From: Zarea fungicola
Taxonomy: Eukaryota > Ascomycota > Sordariomycetes > Hypocreales > Cordycipitaceae
Length of the DNA stretch: 64,000 nt
Assembly: GCA_900169235.1 (NCBI GenBank)
Contig: FWCC01000178.1
Span: 124,001-188,000, forward strand
Direction: 5' to 3'
A program made the translations under genes and the position numbers. Positions 33,599-45,869 of this stretch are shown here, piece by piece. Under the pieces are notes generated by a model that worked only from the letters and a program-made list of their open reading frames with translations, made no database searches and was not told the origin of the DNA. Numbering within the stretch: position 1 is the stretch's first letter; each line of letters opens with the position of its first letter.

Positions 33599-36500
33599 CT
33601 GGTATGAGTCGGTCAACGGAGGGTGATATTCGCTCGTTGGCTTCGGTGCGGTTTCCGTCTGGAGGGCGCGGGTTAAGAAAAGTCTGCGGTATGGTCAGCT
33701 TGCCTGGTAGAGGCATTGTGGGCAAACTCTTCGCCGCTAGGCGAACTCTAAGAGTAGCAGCTATGGATGGCTCTATCGCATGGTACGAGTGCAAAAAAGT
33801 TTGTTGAAGCTTTTTGGCTCTCCTCAGAATGGAGGCGGCTCAGAAGCAAGTACAAGTGCAGGGGAGGAGACACTTGTGCCTGTGCTAGGTACCACAATGA
33901 GAGGCTTGCGTGGAACCGGGTCGCCTCACAAGCGAGAAAGGCGACGAAATGTTGAGGGAAAGAAATAGGCTCCGGGTAGATAATATGATGGGTCTGGGGG
34001 TAACAAGACTGGGTCGCTCCATCTATCTATTCCTTTCTGTCTTTTTTTTTTTTTGGCGCAGGAACGGCTGCGCGCGGCTGCGGCGTGGATATAGACAGGT
34101 CCGTGAGAATTAAGACAGCGGGGTCGGCCAAGCCAACGACCAGGGGCGATCCCCGACTATGCCTTGCGAAATGAGCAGAGGAGAGATAGAACAGGATATG
34201 ACCAGGGCCATGCACGCAGGGTGCAGGGGATTATGAGCATTCAACAAGGACATGGGGATATGGGAGGCGGGAGACGGGACGCGGAAGGCGGACGACGGGG
34301 GAAGTGAGATTGTGGTATAAATTCGGCGGGCAGGTAGTCGGCGACGATTCAGGGAACAACAAGGAGGAGTAATAAAAGCGGCCAGTGATGCACGTACCGT
34401 TTTGTGGCGACCGGCGCTGGACAGCTGCAAGTATTACGTCAAAGGGGCGACGAATACGATTCAAGAATGCAAAGATTGTGAATCGCGCGTCTGGGCGGCG
34501 TGGAGAGAGATGGGGTGCGCAAGCTCTTCGCAACTTGGCTGGTTGGTGTATCCTGCAACAGAGGACAGAAGACCTCTGAGTCGGGTGGTGGTCGAAAAGG
34601 GTGAACTTGGCTTGCCGCACAGACTTGAAATTGGGCCAGAGGGCAGCGTGCGGGCAGGTCTGAAGAGGGGCTGAGAAAGGCGAAGAGCACCAGAGAGCAC
34701 TTTGACTGGACGGATGGACGCCCCCTTCAACCGTCGACTATCCTGGGGCTAGCGAAAATATGCTTGGGGCTGTCCTGATGCAGCAAACCCACCCTTGGAA
34801 GCACCGAAGCACCGTAGAAGCTCTAGAGGCGTGCGAACAACGAGGCTAGCTCCGTTTTCTCTGCAAGATCACCATTGGTGGTGGTGCCGGAGGGGAATTC
34901 GCATGGGGCAGAGACACACATACAGGGCGTGCTCCTTTTTGGGCATCTGCCGCCGATGGACGCAATGAAACGAGATGAGGAACAAAGGTGGAACGGAGCT
35001 CGGGGGCGTTTCACAGCGCCGTTGCATCAGATGGTGAAGGCCGTGCGAGAAGCTTAGTAGGGACCTAGATGACGAATGAAGATTGTAAACAGGTGGTAGA
35101 ATCGGGACCAACGTCATTGACAATACCGTGTAAAAATGGAGACTTTTTGTGTCGCTTTTTTCTTCATCTCGTTCGTCAGTCAACCATCGACTGCTCGTGG
35201 ACTATCGACGAAAAGGACGGCGATCCAATGCGTTTGGTGATGATGGAAGCTAAGCAGGGCTAAGATAGGTGTGGCTTTGAGCTTCCTACCGAGGCTGGCC
35301 GCCATACCGTGGGTGGCTGTACCTGATAGCAGCCAGACCTCCCCGCGCCGGCAGCACAAGTTTAGTTGATAGCTGCGAGCTATAGTACCTATTTACTACC
35401 TGATCTAGGTAGTTACTGTACTGTAGCAAAAAAAAAAAAAAAAACACTCCTTCATTGGTGGCGTTGGTGGTGTCGATGTTTAGCTGCCTGCCAGGTAAGT
35501 ACCTACTGGACAGATACGTATCCTTCGAGTAGGATTCTGACTACAACCTACACTACCAACTATAGCCAGATCAAAACAGCATCAGAAATTCTCCCTCCTC
35601 GCCACCTCATCATCGCCTTGGAATAATCCCACTAACTAAAACCTCACTCCGTACTCCGTACGCCATTCCACACCACAACGGTCGTCATGCTCGACGCTGC
35701 ACGGATCAAAGTCACGCCACCCGCTACGGGCTGACAGCCTCCAGAACTATTAGTCTAGTTTCCTTGCCAGAAACTCCACCTGCTGCAAGCATCGCATCGG
35801 ATGACGACGGTAATGGGAATGGACAAGCATTGAAGAGCGACGGCAATTTGAAAAACGGTGGTCTAGGAGAAATGGGGAAATATCCTTGAAAATGGCTGAG
35901 CAACCCCTTTCGGAATATTCCATTACACAGTTCCACGCAACGTTTTCTATATTAATAATAGTGAACCAATATCAGGAAGAGCCCTGTCTATAATACATGC
36001 GCCCTCATATTTAACCAGTCAATGCAATGCAGTCTAATTTTCTTTGGGCTCATGTCGCACGTGGAACCCCGGTTCCCCCAGCTGAAACAAAGAATGGGCA
36101 ATTTTGTTTCGCTGCCAAGTGAAGAAAGAAGACTGAGATCAAGAGAGGCCAACAACTCGGAGAGTCGATTACAAAGAACTATGAGTTGAGGAAGCGAGGA
36201 AAGTAGGTACAAGCATGACATACAAGATTTGAACCGCATTGACTTGCCACTGATAACTTGGCGATTGAGTTGATCACTTGACGGCGCATGAAACAAATGG
36301 CGCACATGTAAGAATCTTATTATGATATATTCTGGTGTTATGGATCCCAGGTTTTCAGTCTTTTTCCCCTCTGGGGAATTGGCGCTACATTTCTAACGAC
36401 ATGTTCATACTAAACCCGTCCTGCGTGCCCATTTACAACGGAAGCTGTATCACGTAAATTGATAAACACAACTGCCGCACATAAGCGTCACCGACCCAAT

Positions 36501-37134
36501 GTAACTGTCATCTCATCCAACCAACCAAACTAAATCAAGAAGTATATAAAATAAAGGCCTTGTTTACTTGTCCTGGCTGAAACCATGCAGGAGAGCGGCA
36601 CGGATCGCCGCATGGTGCGTGAACTGTCGATCATGCTACCCTACACCACGTTCAAGTCAAAAAATGGCTGCGTTGAGACAGACCGCAGGCAACGGATGAT
36701 CACCAGAGGACACGTATGGTTTACGGACGAATTCCTTTAGGCAGAATGGAAACGGAACAAATCTCACGACAAAAAATCGCAATATTTTACTGTTGATTGG
36801 TTTCAAATTTTACTTCATTAAATTTTCGCTATTTTTTTAAAAGAGAAAAAAATGCTGCAAGTACACTGATGATGGCCCTCCGAGCCGACTCAAGAGTGAA
36901 AGCTTTCAGCAAACAATCTTCAAGGTATCTTTTGTATATCTATTCCCAGCCTGCATATTATCCTGCAAGCTCCCCTTTCTCCAGTGCTCTGTGTGCCTAG
37001 CCACCAGGCAAATGCTGGAGAGTATGATTTTACCCCGCCCCCACCTTGGCCTGTTGCGGTTTGTGGCAGAAAATCACAAACCACCAGACACCAAAAAAAG
37101 AGGCTAGGCGCAGAGAGAATTTTCAGGAGCGCAT
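33599..37134. other. Intergenic: long 5' region of the kelch gene and peroxiredoxin 3' flank
   Basis: This 3.5-kb stretch contains the unresolved 5' exon(s) of the kelch/BTB gene. On the minus strand, 34.0-34.7 kb is pyrimidine-rich like a long leader, with a GTACGT donor candidate near 34392-34397. An A-run lies at about 35429-35446. I see no complete gene or RNA. Confidence 0.45.
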
Positions 37135-38153
37135 TTAAGCCTTGGGGAGGCTGGTGAAGCGGAGGTAGGGCTTGACAATGCGGAAGCCGGGGAACAGCTT
37201 CTCGGCCTCCTCGTTGGACACGGGAGGAGCGACGATGACGTCGTCACCGGGAACCCAGTTGATGGGGGTGGTGATGCGGTGCTTGTCGCCGAGCTGGAGG
37301 GAGTCGACGATGCGGAGGACCTCGGCGGCGTTGCGGCCGGTGGAGGCGGGGTAGGAGAGGATGGTGCGGATGGTCTTCTTGGGGTCGATGAAGAAGACGG
37401 AGCGGATGGTGAAGGCGATGCCCTTGGAGTCGACGTTGGTGGCGTCCTGGTGGTCGATCCTGTGAGGAAGCGTCGTTAGTATTTGCAATTTGAACGATAG
37501 TAGTTTCGTAATAATATTATTCATCGTCATCTTCATCATCTTCCTCTTCACATCATGGTTGGGCTAGCGTCCACAGCAGAAGCTTTGGCTAGCTCAATGC
37601 TGGTGGAGTAAAAAGCAAAAGACGCTCATCTTCTAGCTTTGTATAGCTCCATGAGCTATTGCGTGAAAATTGCGTGATTGCCTGTAGCTTGCGCAGCCAA
37701 GCGGGGAACAGAATCTCACTCTTCCCCCTCCCACTTATGCGCATAGCTCAAGTACGCACGAGACGGAAAGACTCGACGGATAGACTAGACAAGAAAATTG
37801 CAAACTACTTACATGTCGTAGGCGAGGGCAACCTGGCGTTGCTTGTCGCCAATGATGGGGAAAGCGACCTTGCCGCCAGTCACCTCAGCAATGTCCTCGA
37901 TCCAGCCATCGTGCGACTCAACAGTGTTGGCCGAGAGACCAATCAGCTTGACACCGCGCTTGGTGAACTCGGGCTCAAGCTTGGCAAAGGCACCGAGCTC
38001 GGTGGTGCAGACGGGGGTGAAGTCCTCGGGATGGGAGAAGAGAACGACCCAGCTGTCGCCAATGAACTCGTGGAAGTCAATCTTGCCCTTGGTGGTGTCG
38101 GCCTGGAAGTTGGGGGCCTTGGAGCCGAGGCGGAGGGGAGCAGGAGCAGCCAT
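37135..38153 (-). CDS. 1-Cys peroxiredoxin (Prx6/Prx1 type)
   Basis: This enzyme reduces H2O2 and organic hydroperoxides. Exons 38153-37813 and 37459-37135 encode 221 residues, normal for 1-Cys peroxiredoxins. The active-site motif HPEDFTPVCTTELG carries the peroxidatic Cys49 with Thr46. The C-terminal dimerisation extension (LFPGFRIVKPYLRFTSLPKA) is complete, and no resolving cysteine occurs in the usual place. The intron is 353 nt (37460-37812; GTAAGT donor, CACAG acceptor), several times longer than the others here; splicing restores YDMIDHQDATNVDSKG. A TATAAA at 38283-38288 lies 130 bp upstream. No mitochondrial presequence is visible at the chosen start, so a cytosolic location is likely. 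Confidence 0.95.
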
Positions 38154-39895
38154 TATTAGTTATGGGGATGGAAAAGTTGTTTTTTGTTTTAAAAGAACTT
38201 TGAGATATGATGATGGAGGGAACAAAAAGGAAGAAGGAGGAGGAGAGACGGGAGCTTACGGGGAGGGTCCCACGTCCTAGACTTTATAGAAATGGTTACG
38301 AGCATGTACCCTTATGGTGGGAATTGCTAACCGGCAGCGACAGAGCCAAGTGCTGTGGGATGTGAGCAAAAAAAGACAATTAACTGGGTATTCTGGCCCA
38401 TTCCATGGCGACATTACGCCAGCAACACCACGACCAACCTCAGCTACGTGAAGCCGTATTTTGGCGGGCGTTGCCCCTCCACTCCCTCCTCAACCCCTCC
38501 CCCTCACTTGCGGTACCATGTACATAGGGATGGGGCAGACAAGGTCGCAAATAGCCTGCTTGAACTGGAACTGTGTGGCTTATTGCAATGCCAGCCATAT
38601 CCTTGAGGTAGAGGTTCCTGGGCTAAGGTTGCGCCAGCCCCCGAATAGGCCATGGCGCATCGATTGCGTGCCCGCGAGGTCGCCTTATTGGCTCCGTCGA
38701 GGTGATTTTGTCATCCAGCTCTTGCTGACGCAATTGGGCGCTTCTGCGACCTCTGTCCCCTTTCGTAATCGCCGCCAAGCTAAACAACGGTTTTTAGCCT
38801 TGGATCCCCATTCCTTGACGGATGGTCGGCCTTGCGCTCCACCAGTTGTTGCAGCAATGTTTGGCGACGAGACGCCTCGTTATGCCCGACGACCCGGGAT
38901 TATAACACCGCCATGATTAGTAAAGGCGATTCAGGGTTTTGATACGAAAGGCAACTATAACCCTCGAAAATCTGACAGGCGCTCTTGGCACGCTACTACA
39001 GGTCTCTACATGCGTTTTGACCAAAGGAAGCCCTTTTTTTCATTCATTACATAAAGCGTTGATTATAGGTACGGGTCTTGCTTCGGCGTTTATACTGGAT
39101 TAGCAGAGTTATTGGGCAACTGGAGTAGTAAGTAATGCGGATAATACGCGGACATTTCATTGTCAAGAATGGATCTCGTAGACGGGCAGTTCCCATTTTA
39201 TACCCAGCTGAAAAATTGAATAGAGGCCACGCCAACTTCATTCAAACAATGAGAAAATAAGCAGCCGGACCGCTCATGCCGCCCAACCCGACACCCGGGA
39301 AAATTGAGGACATGTTCGGATTCGGCACTGCCTCCGGTTCGTCGCCAACCAACTACTAGGATGTCACCCTACACGTACATAATTAACCAGCCCCTTCACT
39401 TGACTCAGCATCGTGCGCTCACAGCGAACCAATGGCTTGACTCAAGTACCCTGCTAGTCGTCATTCCGCATCATTATGGAGTACCAGCACTCTATCTCTC
39501 AAGATGAAAAACAGTATTGTTGAGTTTCCGTACACAATTGACAGACCGCTTTTCCTATACTGAGCTTCTTCAGTCACGGGCCATTGGTTTTCCTTTCTCC
39601 GAGGCCGGTATCCAGTAAATTCCCCAACTTCCTAATTTTAATTATTTTCATTATTTATTCCAAAGCCATCGAAATGCTATTGTGGATGCAGGCAACGAGA
39701 GATAGAGTCTGTCTCAGCCTGGTGCATTGGCCACAGGTCTCCGTTTCCCCACAGCGGAAGTTGGGCGAACGTATTTAACAATTGTTCTGTACGACTTGAC
39801 GACTGACACGGGACGATAGAACGGACACAAATAACACGCAAAATTTATGCGATAAGACAGATGAGAGAGAGAAGAAAACGAAAAAAAAAAAAAAA
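38154..39895. other. Intergenic: peroxiredoxin promoter and downstream spacer
   Basis: This 1.7-kb stretch has no recognised coding region. It ends in an A-run (39881-39895) adjoining an assembly gap. On the minus strand that run is the T-tract expected behind the truncated tRNA. Confidence 0.5.
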
Positions 39896-39900
39896 NNNNN
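39896..39900. other. Assembly gap (NNNNN) inside a tRNA gene
   Basis: Five N follow an A-run and directly abut the middle of a tRNA. A complete tRNA would need roughly 35 more nucleotides here, so the gap length is nominal. Confidence 0.85.
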
Positions 39901-39937
39901 CCGAAATCTAGCGCCTTAACCATTAGGCCACGCGGCC
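39901..39937 (-). tRNA. tRNA-Arg (anticodon TCG), 3' half lost in the gap
   Basis: Read on the minus strand from 39937, the sequence gives acceptor strand GGCCGCG, TG, D-arm GCCT-AATGGTTA-AGGC, then anticodon stem CTAGA and loop TTTCGG up to the gap. The anticodon TCG decodes Arg CGA. The 5' half matches the eukaryotic tRNA-Arg(TCG) pattern with the A-box TGGCCTAATGG. The T arm, variable arm and acceptor 3' strand are missing. The T-run on the other side of the N's would serve as the Pol III terminator. Confidence 0.8.
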
Positions 39938-40300
39938 GATTTTTGATACGAGACGAACTGTAATTATATACTATAAAGGAATTGACCAAAATCGATATTT
40001 TACACAGTAATATCCCGCGCCACAACTGTTTCCCGTCACCATTCCACCGGACTGGCAAGCCGTTAAACCCCGAACAGCCATCTGCTGAGCTAGAAGTCGT
40101 TACTCCGTATGGGCCAGATGATTTTATGCATTGCTATCGTCAAGGGTATTTATACTAGTCCGTACGTGTTCGCTGGCAGGTTAATACCTTTCTTAGACTT
40201 TGACTGACAAGCTGTCTGAAAGACCACTCTCCCTCTAAATTTACATTGGGGATTGAAAATTATTCAGCCAAGGCTTCCATTAAATAGCCCTTCGGCAGCC

Positions 40301-40310
40301 TATAAATAAA
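40301..40310 (+). promoter_or_regulatory. TATA box upstream of a candidate small secreted peptide
   Basis: TATAAATAAA lies 120 bp upstream of the ATG at 40421. It is followed by a CT- and CAA-rich leader typical of fungal transcripts, with a three-codon upstream ORF (ATG CGT GTA TAA, 40378-40389). Confidence 0.45.
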
Positions 40311-40420
40311 AGTGTATATTTCCAACCCTTGTAAACCCACAAGAGCATCCTATTATCCTTCTCTATACAAACAAAACATGCGTGTATAACAGTTGTTTTT
40401 CGAAAAGAAATAGCCTCAAG

Positions 40421-40576
40421 ATGAAAGATCTCAATATTGTTTTTGTCATAAGCTTCTTCACTTTTGTGACAGCACTGCCAACGGACTTTCCAACCATTCC
40501 TTGCTGCCAGAATCCTGTACCTGTACGTTTTATGCCGCCCGCTTTTGAGAAGGTGGGAAATACTGAAGCTGACTGA
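40421..40576 (+). CDS. Candidate small secreted peptide
   Basis: From ATG 40421 the frame reads a lysine-started hydrophobic leader, MKDLNIVFVISFFTFVTA, then LPTDFPTIPCCQNPVP. Unspliced it ends at 40576 (51 residues). A GTACGT donor at 40523 with a GCTGACT branch and an ATAG acceptor at 40591-40592 would instead give 47 residues ending at 40634. A strong TATA box and leader precede it. I recognise no family. The mature part is very short with two adjacent cysteines, so this could also be a chance frame; confidence is low to moderate. Confidence 0.35.
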   Translation: MKDLNIVFVISFFTFVTALPTDFPTIPCCQNPVPVRFMPPAFEKVGNTEAD

Positions 40577-40634
40577 GATGCTGTATGGATAGAGTGAATA
40601 CAATGCTTCGCGCCTTGTTGAGAGACAGCATTGA

Positions 40635-41138
40635 GTTACCAACCTCAGCGAACGAACAGCGGTGTTACAAACGTGACAAGCAGAGCGGCTAGGATGGGAG
40701 GCCCGAGGCGACGGACAGGTGGGCAGCTGCGTGAAGACTGGTTAGGAAGTGTCTTATAAATTATATAAGCTTGTTACTGACGGCCATGTTCTTACGCAGT
40801 TGCTGCCGTACGCAGAACAGTGTTGTCTGGGTACGCCCGTCAAATACTGTCTGCTGCATCGGTAATGCTTGCTGTTAACAACATTCTTCATTCAAAACTG
40901 CGGAAAACAGAATTCAATCCTGCCCTAGGGCCATGTGCAAAATTCAAAACGGACCGCTTTAAAAAGGAAAAAACTCCAATTGCTATGCTTACAGGATGCC
41001 ATCGCCCTGCTCCAATGCCCTAATGCTGAAACCATCTGAGCCATCGTCCCCCATTCAATAAAAAGAGCCCCATGTACTGGTACTTCTATACTCTTTAAAA
41101 GACTCTATAACTGAAATAATGTATAAAAAAGGACACAT
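40635..41138. other. Intergenic spacer before the lipase 3' end
   Basis: About 500 bp, AT-rich. A 30-codon Cys-containing plus-strand frame near 40790-40870 was not accepted. It holds the 3' flank of the patatin-like lipase. Confidence 0.45.
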
Positions 41139-43787
41139 CTAATCCCATGCCCCATTGCCGATCCGTGCTCCTGGTCCAAACATGCCGTCATCCTTGATCG
41201 CCTCGCTATACTCTGGCGGCGGCGACTCCCATTTGCTATCGTATGGATCCGGGTCACTTTCCTCGCTCGCCTGGTCGATGTCGGCATCGCTCGAGTGGCC
41301 CTGCTCGCTCGTCTCCACATCTTCAATCGGCTGCTGCGCTGCAGTCGATGGTGATGACGAGGACGACAGCGCCGGCGGGGGCTGTACCAGCCAAGCACCT
41401 CCCCGTGGCGGCGGGGGTGCCTCGTCTTCAGACGAGGCCGTGCTGCTCTCGTATTCTGTGAGCGCCTCTTCTTCCGCCGTCTCCCTGGTCCTTGCCGTCG
41501 TCCACTCGTCCCTGGGCAGGGCAAGCGGCTTTGAAAAGTCAAACTCGGGGAAAGGGGGATTGGCCGCCGCCGCTGCAGTCGACGTTGTTGTCGACGCCGT
41601 TGAAAACGCCGTGCTGGGCCGCGGAACGTGAATCTGGCTCTTGCTTGCCCTCTGCAGGCGGGGTTTGCGCACCGCCGTCGGGGAGTTGGCGCGACTGCTT
41701 CGCCGGCGCGACCGCATCTCCAGCCGCTCCTCCTCGGCCGTGTCGTCGTCTGTGATGTCCGGCGCCTCAAAGGTGGTGTGCTGTGCCGACGACCGCTCGA
41801 CGAGGCTGCGCAGACAACCGCCAGAGCGTCGCCGGTGCTGCTGCTGCACGGTGCCCGTCGGCAGAGCATTGTCGATGCTCGTGGCAATGGCCGCACCAGA
41901 GGTAGAGGGGTAATGGTGATGATGGTACGGAATGCCGGCGCCAAGTTTGCGCAAGTCCCCCTGACTCTCGGAAAAGACGACGCGCGTCCGGAGACGGTGC
42001 ACCGCGTTGTCGAGGGCGAGCTCGATGGCGCAGCGATCCCGTATGCGGCTCAGCTTGGGCCAGGTGGCGCGCTCGCCGGCGATGCACGAACGCAGCATAA
42101 AGTCGGCGCTCGGGTTGCTCAGCAGCCGCGGGAGCTCCAGCAGGCCAATCTCGGGCAGGATGGTGATGTCGCCCGAGTACTTCTGGCTGAGGATGCTCTG
42201 GCATTTGGTCATGAGATTGGGAAAGATGCCCATTTCCGCTATGAACTGCAGTCGATGTAGGGCCTCATCGCGCGCCAGCGTCGTAAACATATTGAGCCAG
42301 TCTGCTTCGTTGGGAAGCGGCTGCTTGACCTTGCGCAGCTTGTCTTCGGGCGGTAGGTGGTCGTCCTTGGGCAGGAAGGGCACGACGTGAGGGTTGACCT
42401 GCGAGACAATAAAGTGGTTGACGTTGAACATTTCGGCCAGTCGCGTCATGGGGAGATCATTGTCCACGGAGCCGTCGATGAAGTGCTGTGGTGACGGGTT
42501 CCAGCGGTGGTGTTCCCCGGTGATGGGGTCCTTGACGAGAAGAGGGGACGAGTTGAATACAAAGGGAAGCGAACAAGAGGCCGTCACGGCGGACCAAATC
42601 ATGACATTGGGAGAAGTAACGTAGTTGAGCAGTCGAGGTAATTCGTACACGGATTCGGTAGAGACACAGATGTTGAGGATGCGGCGGGTGCGGTTATAGG
42701 CCTCTTGGAATGTCATGTCGCCCATCATGGTGCGCATGACCCTCTTCAGGTTTTTTATATCGGACCAGCTTCCTTCGGTAAGAAGCCGGCGGAGGTGGTT
42801 TAATGTGCCAAAGTCGCTTTCCTCGGTGCCAAAGACGGCGAGATCGCCATGTGGGAAATCACGAATCAAGGCTGGAATCTCCTCGTCGGTGCGCGTGCAC
42901 ATGACGGCGCACACGATGCTTCCAGCACTCGCACCAGAGATGATGCGAGGAAGCAGCTGGGCTTCAAAGAGCGTCTTTAGCACGCCAATGTGCGACATGC
43001 CAAAGGTGCCGCCGCCAGAGAGCAGCAGGGCGCTGCGGCCAAAACTCTGGCGGGAGAGGAGCATTCCTTCGAGCAGGTCGCGAGGCTCTATATCATTGTT
43101 TATGGCGCTGTGGATGACGACGGCGTCAATTGTCTGCAAGGCAGAGTCGACATAGCGTTCGATCAGGTTCTTGGTGCCGACGTAGCAGTGGCGGTATAGA
43201 TCGACATTGCCCATGCCGCCGAGGTCTCTGGAGAGTTCGGTTCGGATGAGGTGCATCATGGAGCGAAGGTCGCCATTGGCGCGCGCCTCTTCGAGTGCGG
43301 TGAGGCGCTCCTCAATGAGACAAGGGTTGTAGTCGCCGTCGGCAAAGTCGCGTTTCCATTCGTCGTTTGCTTCGAGAAGATCGAGCTCTTCAGCGGCATT
43401 CTGCCAATTCTTTAGGGTTTCGGCCTACATGGAGACAGCGTGGTTAGCAAAGGGCCAGGCCAGGGAGAAACGAATAGCAAACAGTGGATAAAGTAGCAGG
43501 ACGTATAGATGCCAACATACATTCTTCATCCGCAGCGATAGAATCTGTTTACGCTCTTCCTTTTTGCGAAGCAGCGCTCGCTCCTCTGCGGTCAGACCAT
43601 CTTTCCAGTACAGCAGCAGGTCGTTGGCACTCCTGATTGTGCTGGAGACCTTGGCCACAATATTGGCATCAGAAGGCGCCGGCAGTCGCTGTCGAGGAGC
43701 CGTCGCGCCGGTTTCTGTCTTGGCTGTCGTGGGCTTTTTGGGATTGCTTGGTGTGCGTGGCCGCCGCGGGAGAATGAGGTCGACCAT
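41139..43787 (-). CDS. Patatin-like phospholipase / triacylglycerol lipase (Tgl4/Tgl5 family)
   Basis: A lipid-droplet-type acylhydrolase of 850 residues. Exons are 43787-43521 and 43424-41139, with a 96-nt intron (GTATGT...TGTAG) in phase 0. The patatin domain holds the oxyanion loop LLSGGGTFGMSHIG (about residues 225-238), the nucleophile in SGASAGS (Ser255) and the catalytic Asp in IDGSVDNDLP (about residue 406), so the Ser-Asp dyad is intact. The domain before it (LLEANDEWKRDFADGDYNP and similar) is the conserved N-terminal extension of the fungal TAG-lipase group. The C-terminal 280 residues are Ser/Pro/acidic low complexity and probably regulatory. The likely role is mobilisation of stored triacylglycerol; which yeast paralogue it matches cannot be decided. 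Confidence 0.93.
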
Positions 43788-45869
43788 GGCGGGCGGGTGG
43801 GCGAAGTGCGAGACAAGCAATGGTCTTGCACGCACTGTACTAGAAAGAAGATCAAATAGGTTGCCGAACGTCGCCCATATTGCAATAGACAAGTAGGGAA
43901 AAAAAAAAAGAGTTTTGCCCGCAGTGTATAGGGTCGTTTCTGGATCTTGCGGACAGAGGACCGGCGACGGGCGGATGAGGTGGGTGAATGGACCCTTGCT
44001 GGTGACGTTTGGCGGCGGCGGCGGCGGCGTATTGCAGCAGGCTTTACCGCTAAAAGGCAGTCGAACCGAGGGCCAAATAGGGCCACTTTTAGAGTTTATA
44101 GGCGGCGGACAATGATGCAGGGATGGCGGTAAACTGCTGCAGCGAGGAATGGATCCAAGGAGAGGAAGTATATATATAAAAGAAGAAAGAAAGAAAAAGT
44201 AGGGAAGAAACGTGTACGCGGGTTCAAAAGATTCAATTGCAGGAAAATGGTTTAATTTTGGTAATAATAGTCATATAGGTTCTACTCAACTGCCACTCCT
44301 GCCACTCTGGCCCTTGCAGTTAGCAGTTTGTGGAGGGATGGGTAGGACCTCTAGCGCAGAGATGCAGACATGTGCGTGGATCACAGAGGCCATCTGACCG
44401 CTCCAGGTGACGTTCGCCAGACTAATAAGCTGATGCCCGAGTGGCCAGCGCCGCGACCTAAAATGGATACAAAAAAATTACTACTGCGGGTTGTGTGGCA
44501 GCCTGGGCAGCCTGGGTAGATCGTGGGGGGTTATAGTATGCCGAAATATATAAAAGAAAAAGCCGGGGAAGGGGATTGGACAGCCTTCTGTTTTTCTTTC
44601 ACTTTTAATACTCTTCACAGCGAGGCTGTGACGTTTGCATGCATGTCATTAGTATTGTGTCCTTATCCGACAGTCACCGCGCTGCACTGTACTGTTATTC
44701 ATTAATAAGCCCCTACGAACGACAGAACTATTGCCCTGTGTATGACGCCTACAGCGGTGTGCTGTCACGGATCAACATGTTTTAAATGTGCATATGCAGC
44801 GCATGTCTTGCCTCAGCTGGCTGCAAGGTAATGGATGCTCGACTTGGCCAATACTCCAAGCAGCAGCAGCAGCAGCAGCAAGACAAGCTTTTAGCCGAGA
44901 CAAGGATATTCACGTCGTACGATCACCAACTATTACAGTTCACATGCATGGCAGGGTCCTTGGCCGCACCAGTGTCGCCACCCGCACTCCTCCCGATACC
45001 CGCTACGCCGCTCTGACCTTGACTGCACGAATCCCTGTTACCCCCCATTCAGCAGTGGCCGATTCCGGACGCTCACTAGTTATCCCAATGCACAAGGCAA
45101 CGCATAAAAAAAAGAGAATTGATAATGTAAATTGGTACAACTAAAAAGGCTTTGCCTCATCATAATGCGTATATCGAGAAAATGCGTCGCTGCAGTTATT
45201 TAAAAAAGAAATATATATAGCATAACCCTCATGTCCCTTTGGCCGCTATCCGACGGCTATACAGATGAAACCCACGACGCATGCAAACAAAATGTGTACC
45301 CAGTATTTGTATAAAAAATATGCTCATACGCCCGCCAAAATGACTGATCGGTGCTTTGTGACACCTGCCATCCTGTGGCATGCTGGTGTCCAAAGTCCTT
45401 CTTTGTACCTGGATAAATTCCCCGCCCAGCAATTGCCCTTCTCCCGCTGCATATTTGCTGCATCATCCCAAATGCCAACTAATTTGTAGCACTCCAGCTG
45501 CGCCGATTAAAACAAGTCCCCTTGCTTGATCAAAAACAGTAGAAAATATCGAAAAACCACCATGATAAAACGCCCTACTCTCTTTGCAAAAGGATCGACC
45601 ACCCATATGGCAGTCCCACATTGCACCAGCATAGACGTCGTAAGATGGCGTGTTGCTATTGTTGAACCATCGTTAAAAACGCCGCTTCAAAGATGCTTCA
45701 TGTTTGATTCGGGTCTTTTTCTTTGTTTGTTTTTTTCCATCAAGTCGCTTGCAGTCTCGTTGACTGAACCCCTGACCCAACAATCGCTCTCGTACGGCAA
45801 AGTCTGGCTTGGGGTGGGTATAGAGGCATGCGTATTGCTATTTCGTTGCCCGCACATGCAAGTGATACT
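43788..45869. other. Intergenic: lipase promoter and kinase 3' flank
   Basis: This 2.1-kb stretch has no supportable gene. It contains a GGC run near 44011-44029 and a (CAG)n microsatellite of about seven units at 44861-44880. TATA-like strings near 44170 and 44552 have no convincing gene behind them. Confidence 0.5.
44861..44880. repeat. (CAG)n microsatellite
   Basis: About seven CAG units in tandem lie in an intergenic region. One frame through them would read poly-Gln, but no supported gene covers them. Confidence 0.7.

Noticed and set aside
36225..36245. B-box-like GGTTCAAATCT on the minus strand
   Set aside because: No T-stem pairing, A-box or acceptor stem around it, so it is not a tRNA.
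40790..40890. 30-codon Cys-rich plus-strand frame after a TATA-like string
   Set aside because: Too short, no signal peptide, cysteine content easily due to chance.
44786..45016. Poly-Gln frame through the CAG microsatellite
   Set aside because: No promoter, domain or splice support; best explained as an intergenic microsatellite.
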